From Solirubrobacterales bacterium (GTDB lineage: Bacteria; Actinomycetota; Thermoleophilia; Solirubrobacterales; Solirubrobacteraceae), in the NCBI GenBank assembly GCA_027315255.1, contig DAHUYL010000218.1:1-51340 (forward strand): a stretch of 51,340 nucleotides of DNA. Direction: 5' to 3'. Under the pieces are notes generated by a model that saw only the letters and a program-made list of their open reading frames with translations, made no database searches and was not told the DNA's origin. The position numbers were made by a program, and so were the translations under genes. This document shows positions 47,813 through 51,340 of this stretch, in pieces; the stretch's first letter is position 1, and every line of letters begins with the position of its first letter.

Positions 47813-48891
47813 GTGTCGCCACGCAACCGGCGAAGCCGACCCGACGCGGCTGGCGGGCGCTGGACACCAACACCCGCTGGCTGCTCTCGCTCGTCGGAAT
47901 CCTCGTCGCAGAGCTCCTCTACTTCAACCTCGGCGTCTCGACGTTCTGGGGTGGCGGTTGGGGCAACCCCAACAGCCTGCTTGGCTACGGCGAATACTTC
48001 CTGTTCACCTCGATGATGGCCCTCGGGGTGATGTTCGTCATCTTCGCCGGCGACATCGACCTGTCCGTCGGCGCGATGTCGGGCTTTGCCGGGGTGATGA
48101 TGGCCGAGTTCCACCTCGGCGGCATGAACATCTGGCTCGCCGTCGTGCTGTCGGTCGTGCTGTGCGCGGTGATCGGCCTGATCCAGGGGCTGATCATCAC
48201 GTTCTTCAAGCTCGAGTCGCTGCTCGTGACGCTGGCGGGTTGGTTCATCCTGCAGAGCGCGGCCGTCGCCTGGGAGGGGCCTGTGCCGCCGTACAACCTT
48301 CCGAGCGGATTCGAGTCGGCGCTCGGAACCGGCACGATCGGGGGCACCATCCCCAGCCAGCTGATCGTGTTCGCCGTCCTCGCTGTGCTTGCGACGCTGA
48401 TCGTGCATCGCTCCCGTTTCGGCCGCCAGCTCGTGCTCATCGGCCACAATCGCGACGCCGCCGCATACGCGGGCGTGCGCGTCTCGCTCACGCGGATCCG
48501 CGCCTTCGTCCTGTCCGCCACGTTTGCGGCGATCGCCGGGATGTGCGTCGCGGCCACCTACGGCACCGCGCGCGACGACCTCGGTCCGACGCTGCTGCTC
48601 CCCGCGATCACGGCGGTCGTGCTCGGCGGCGTCGACATCTTCGGCGGCGCCGGCCTCGTCCCCGGAGTGATCGTCGCGTCGTTCATCCTCGGCTGGCTCA
48701 CGCCTGGGTTGCTGCAGGACGGCGTCAGCGACACCTGGACCTCGATCGCGATCGGGATCCTGTTGCTCGGCTCGCTGACAGCGAAGGGCATGAGCGACCG
48801 CGGGCAGGGAACCCTGCTGCGCGAGCGGCTGCGCGCGCGGTTGGGAACCGGTCCACCGACTTCGCCGCCGACGTCGGTCGACAGCGCATGA
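47809..48891 (+). CDS. CUT2-type sugar ABC permease 2
   Basis: A 360-residue permease. It has the motif VMFVIFAGDIDLSVGAMSGF, GLIQGLIITFFKLESLLVTLAG, VLIGHNRDAAAYAGVRVS and VVLGGVDIFGGAGLVPGVIV, and a long hydrophilic C-terminal tail rich in Arg and Pro. It pairs with the preceding permease. The start GTG overlaps that stop (GTGA). The binding-protein gene follows after 42 bases with its own strong ribosome site. Confidence 0.92.
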   Translation: MSVATQPAKPTRRGWRALDTNTRWLLSLVGILVAELLYFNLGVSTFWGGGWGNPNSLLGYGEYFLFTSMMALGVMFVIFAGDIDLSVGAMSGFAGVMMAEFHLGGMNIWLAVVLSVVLCAVIGLIQGLIITFFKLESLLVTLAGWFILQSAAVAWEGPVPPYNLPSGFESALGTGTIGGTIPSQLIVFAVLAVLATLIVHRSRFGRQLVLIGHNRDAAAYAGVRVSLTRIRAFVLSATFAAIAGMCVAATYGTARDDLGPTLLLPAITAVVLGGVDIFGGAGLVPGVIVASFILGWLTPGLLQDGVSDTWTSIAIGILLLGSLTAKGMSDRGQGTLLRERLRARLGTGPPTSPPTSVDSA

Positions 48892-48933
48892 GCTTCCCCT
48901 GTACCAACCACAACACAAGGAGGAGGAGTACCC

Positions 48934-50022
48934 ATGTTGCGACGCAACAGATGGGGTAACCGCACGCGAGTCGCACTTGCGACCGGCGGCGTCGCGATTG
49001 CGGCCGCGGCCGGTCTCGTCGGCACGGTCGGCGCCACGACGAGCGCGGCCAAGGGCTCGTGCATCAAGATGCTGCTCGAGTTCAAGCTGCAGGGCCTGCC
49101 CGTATTCGAGGCCAATCAGAAGGGTGTCAACCAAGTCGCGAAGGCGTATGGCATCTGCTCGCCGGTCAAGTACGGCGGCCCCGCCACGGCGTCGGCCACC
49201 GGTCAGGTCTCAGACATCCAGGCCGCGATCGCAAGCCACGTCAACGTGATCGCGTTGACCTCGGATGACCCAGCCGTCCCGGCGTCCGCACTGAAGCAGG
49301 CGATGAAGGCCGGCATCAAGGTGATCACGTTCGACTCGGACGTGCCCTCGGCGCGCGACTTCTTCATTCAGGACACGGCCTACAACACGATCGCGGCCGG
49401 TCTGATCGACGCGGCAGTCAAGGCCAAGGGAGCGAACGCCCAGTTCGGGATCATGTCCTCGACCCCGAACGCGACGATCCAGCTCGCCTGGATCAGCGCC
49501 ATGAAGGCCTACGTGAAGGCGAAGTACCCGCACGTCACGCTGGGCCCGATCGGGTACGGCCAGTCCGACCAGGCGACGTCGCTGCAGCAGGCTGAGGCGA
49601 TGATCCACGCGAATCCGAACATCAAGGCGATCCTGCCGATCGACGGCGCCGCTGTCGTCGGTACGGCCGAGGCCGTGTCGGACCTCGGTGACTCGGGCAA
49701 GATCGCCGTGTTCGGGATCGGCGATCCGCTGCCGAACCGCACGTACTTCGCCAACGGCTCGATGCAGGGTCTGTTCCTGTGGAACGAGATCGGTCAGGGC
49801 GAGATGATCGACTGCGTGGCGGCGCTCGCCGTCGCGAACAAGATCCATGCCGGCAGCACCTTCACCTGCCCGCACGGACCGTCGGGTTCGCTCGTGAGCG
49901 GTCCGGCCAAGTGGACGGTCGCAACCAGCACGAACGCGACCACGGGTGCGAACAAGAACACGATCACGTTCTCGGACCCGCTGGAGTTCACACCGTCGAA
50001 CTACAAGCAGTTCGACTTCTAG
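48934..50022 (+). CDS. CUT2-type sugar-binding protein (RhaS/LsrB-like)
   Basis: A 362-residue binding protein of the RbsB type. Signal core RVALATGGVAIAAAAGLVGT, no lipobox. The mature protein shows IKMLLEFKLQGLPVFEANQK, VSDIQAAIASHVNVIALTSD, KVITFDSDVPSARDFFIQDT, QFGIMSSTPNATIQLAW and IKAILPIDGAAVVGTAEA, typical of the pentose/hexose and autoinducer-binding group. The ribosome site AAGGAGGAGGAG (48917-48928) is unusually strong, consistent with the need for excess binding protein. It is the last gene of the importer operon and is followed by two hairpins. The ligand is unknown. Confidence 0.88.
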   Translation: MLRRNRWGNRTRVALATGGVAIAAAAGLVGTVGATTSAAKGSCIKMLLEFKLQGLPVFEANQKGVNQVAKAYGICSPVKYGGPATASATGQVSDIQAAIASHVNVIALTSDDPAVPASALKQAMKAGIKVITFDSDVPSARDFFIQDTAYNTIAAGLIDAAVKAKGANAQFGIMSSTPNATIQLAWISAMKAYVKAKYPHVTLGPIGYGQSDQATSLQQAEAMIHANPNIKAILPIDGAAVVGTAEAVSDLGDSGKIAVFGIGDPLPNRTYFANGSMQGLFLWNEIGQGEMIDCVAALAVANKIHAGSTFTCPHGPSGSLVSGPAKWTVATSTNATTGANKNTITFSDPLEFTPSNYKQFDF

Positions 50023-50035
50023 AAGGGCGAGCGAT

Positions 50036-50106
50036 CGGCTCCGCCATCGGGCGGAGCCGACCGCAACTCACTCAAACGTGTGGCCGGTCTTGCCGCCGGC
50101 CACACG
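50036..50106 (+). terminator. Two successive terminator-like hairpins
   Basis: The first has a perfect 10-base stem CGGCTCCGCC/GGCGGAGCCG (50036-50045, 50050-50059) with loop ATCG, 13 bases after the binding-protein stop. The second has a perfect 11-base stem CGTGTGGCCGG/CCGGCCACACG (50077-50087, 50096-50106) with an 8-base loop. Neither has a T-run, as is common in high-GC actinobacteria. They probably end the importer transcript. Confidence 0.7.
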
Positions 50107-50325
50107 CCGTTAACCTATCCGTTCGCCGGCGCCCCCGGAGGCCCGGAACGCTGGACTGGGCAGATCGTCCGCTTGGCGACACCCAGCTGACCGGAGTCTC
50201 CTTCCGCGTCCTCGCGGGACGCCGGCGTTCCGCGACTCGATGCCGTGGCGTACCTGATCGCCGGCTGAATGAAGCACAGCCGCCGCACACGCTGCGCATT
50301 CAGATCGAGCAAAGGACATGCCTTG
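50107..50325. other. Spacer without recognisable gene
   Basis: Together with the hairpin stretch this makes about 300 bases between the importer and the VOC remnant. No convincing gene or regulatory site is visible; AAAGGA at 50311-50316 is the ribosome site of the VOC-fold remnant. Confidence 0.5.
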
Positions 50326-50812
50326 ATGACTCACAGGGACACGTACCCGGCAGGCGCGCCGTGCTGGGTCGACACGTTGCAGGCCGACCCCGAGGCCGCG
50401 ATGCGGTTCTACGGCGCCCTGCTCGGCTGGAGCTTCGACCCGGCCGCGGCGATGCCGGTCGGCCTCGAAGGCGAGTACTTCACCGCGCGGCTGGCCGGAC
50501 GCAAGGTGGCCGGGATCGGATGGGCAACTCGCGGTCGTCACCGACAGCACCGGAGTTGCGTTCTGCCTGTGGCAGGCCGGCGAGCGGCGCGGGGCCGAGC
50601 TCGTCGGCGAATCGGGCGCGTGGGCGATGACTCGCCGCACACGCCCGACCTCGCGGCCGCCGAGGCGTTCTACGGTGCGCTGTTCGGTTGGGAGCTCGAG
50701 CGCGCGCCGGGTGCTTCGTTCGCGGAGTGGCGACTACGAGGTGAGCTGGTGGCCGTCGTGACGGCCACTGCCGGGACGACCGTTCCATCCCACTGGAGCG
50801 GTCCCACCGACC
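50326..50812 (+). pseudogene. Decayed two-domain VOC (glyoxalase-fold) protein
   Basis: From ATG 50326 the frame reads MTHRDTYPAGAPCWVDTLQA, AAMRFYGALLGWSFDP and FTARLAGRKVAGIG, the start of a two-domain VOC protein. After about 50520 the family match jumps to another frame reading LAVVTDSTGVAFCLWQAGER and ELVGESGAWAMT, with roughly 40 or more residues missing between. It then returns to the first frame with HTPDLAAAEAFYGALFGWEL and LVAVVTATAG before breaking off at SHW. So there is an internal deletion, a compensating frameshift and a lost C-terminus. The original protein probably had an unassigned glyoxalase or dioxygenase-like role. Confidence 0.75.
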
Positions 50813-50887
50813 GATCGAGGTCTCAGTCCCTGCAGCGAGCGGGGCGGGCGCGCATCGCCCGCCCGCCCGGCTCGCAAGCGGTGGGCG

Positions 50888-51340
50888 CTATCTCACGTTG
50901 AAGTCGGCGTGCTGCACCAGCCCGAGCGCGTACGCGGGCCAGTACGAACCCGTCGGGGGTGCGCCCGGTACGCACGGCCCACCGGACTCGCCGGGGTTGC
51001 TCGTCCAGGCGAACATGTCGACGTCGCGGTAGCCGGTGTCCGTCGTCGGCTTCGGGCCGAGGCCGCGACCGGAGGGGTTGCACAGCACCTCGTTGCCCTG
51101 CTTGACGAGGTTCGCCGGGCGCTCGGGGCCCTGACCGTTCTCGCCGGTGTTGACGACGAAGTGCTTGCCGCCGGTCAGGCGCGAGATCTCCTGGCCGTAG
51201 CGGATCTCCTTCGAGGTCCAGTCGAAGTGCGTCGAGTTGAGGAAGAAGCCCTGGATCTTGGCGATCCCGGCGCGGCGCAGCAGCGACGCCGCGCGGCTGG
51301 CGGGACGCGCGTCGGCGGCGCCGGCGTCGAGGTAGATGAC
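50888..51340 (-). CDS. Glycoside hydrolase family 6 (endoglucanase/cellulase), 3' part
   Basis: The gene enters from the right edge; 150 C-terminal residues are visible, ending at TAG 50888-50890. The frame reads VIYLDAGAADARPASRAASL, AGIAKIQGFFLNSTHFDWTS, EIRYGQEISRLTGGKHFVVN, TGENGQGPERPANLV and CNPSGRGLGPKPTTDTGYRD, then FAWTSNPGESGGPC. These match GH6 enzymes, including the VxNTGxNG and CNPxGRGLG blocks of the active-site half. GH6 enzymes hydrolyse beta-1,4-glucan by inversion and are secreted. The signal peptide and the first half with the catalytic acid lie outside the window. Confidence 0.88.
   Translation of the reverse strand, partial: VIYLDAGAADARPASRAASLLRRAGIAKIQGFFLNSTHFDWTSKEIRYGQEISRLTGGKHFVVNTGENGQGPERPANLVKQGNEVLCNPSGRGLGPKPTTDTGYRDVDMFAWTSNPGESGGPCVPGAPPTGSYWPAYALGLVQHADFNVR

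Overview
High-GC window (about 70% by eye) with dense, often overlapping genes, many GTG/TTG starts, TGATG/GTGA/ATGA junctions and several promoters whose -10 box lies within a few bases of a start codon. Protein content (extended CDF transporter, GH63-like glucosidase, GH133 debranching enzyme, large sugar ABC clusters, GH6 cellulase) points to a soil actinobacterium, most likely Thermoleophilia/Solirubrobacterales (Conexibacter-like). The taxonomic call is inference; no rRNA or marker gene is present.

Layout. (1) 1-3.4 kb: 5' end of a SixA-type phosphatase, a tRNA-Phe(GAA), then a decayed accessory segment: DUF2442/DUF4160 pair, a collapsed VapB-VapC fusion, an intact vapBC pair, a frameshifted SARP-like winged-helix remnant and a tyrosine-recombinase fragment. 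(2) 3.5-12.9 kb: DedA-type membrane protein, CDF metal exporter with three C-terminal modules, secreted beta-propeller protein, GH63-like glucosidase, glycogen debranching enzyme, then a deletion scar joining two headless genes (LysR and EamA). (3) 12.9-16.8 kb: glycolate oxidase glcDEF. (4) 16.8-26.1 kb: TetR regulator and a seven-gene operon with a complete peptide-type ABC transporter, an amidohydrolase and an amidase. (5) 26.1-50.0 kb: a large sugar/sugar-acid region. A FadR-type regulator diverges from an enolase-superfamily dehydratase and an ATPase-less CUT1 importer. A second FadR-type regulator sits between a leftward set (ribose-type importer plus L-fuconate dehydratase) and a rightward operon (sugar-lactonase, zinc dehydrogenase, KduD-like SDR, KDPG-aldolase family, KDG-kinase family, D-threo-aldose/L-fucose dehydrogenase). 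A mutarotase and another SDR complete a non-phosphorylative fucose-type route. After a 0.9 kb spacer with an unusual paired-hairpin element comes another CUT2 importer (ATPase, two permeases, binding protein) with a short-ORF leader. (6) 50.0-51.3 kb: terminator hairpins, a decayed VOC-fold gene and the 3' end of a GH6 cellulase.

Working model. The region imports 6-deoxy sugars or related aldoses through CUT2 systems and oxidises them: mutarotase, aldose dehydrogenase (43062), lactonase (38640), fuconate dehydratase (32440), then SDR oxidation and/or aldol cleavage. A palindrome AGACATCAGATGTCT and its variants flank the second FadR-type regulator and lie inside the promoter of the leftward importer, so the sequence itself suggests a local regulon.

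Most notable: the four-site palindrome regulon, the REP-like paired hairpin at 44184-44296, the chain of GTGA-coupled short ORFs before the last importer, the two deletion scars, the tandem AVxxx repeats in a binding protein, and the lack of a lipobox in all four solute-binding proteins.
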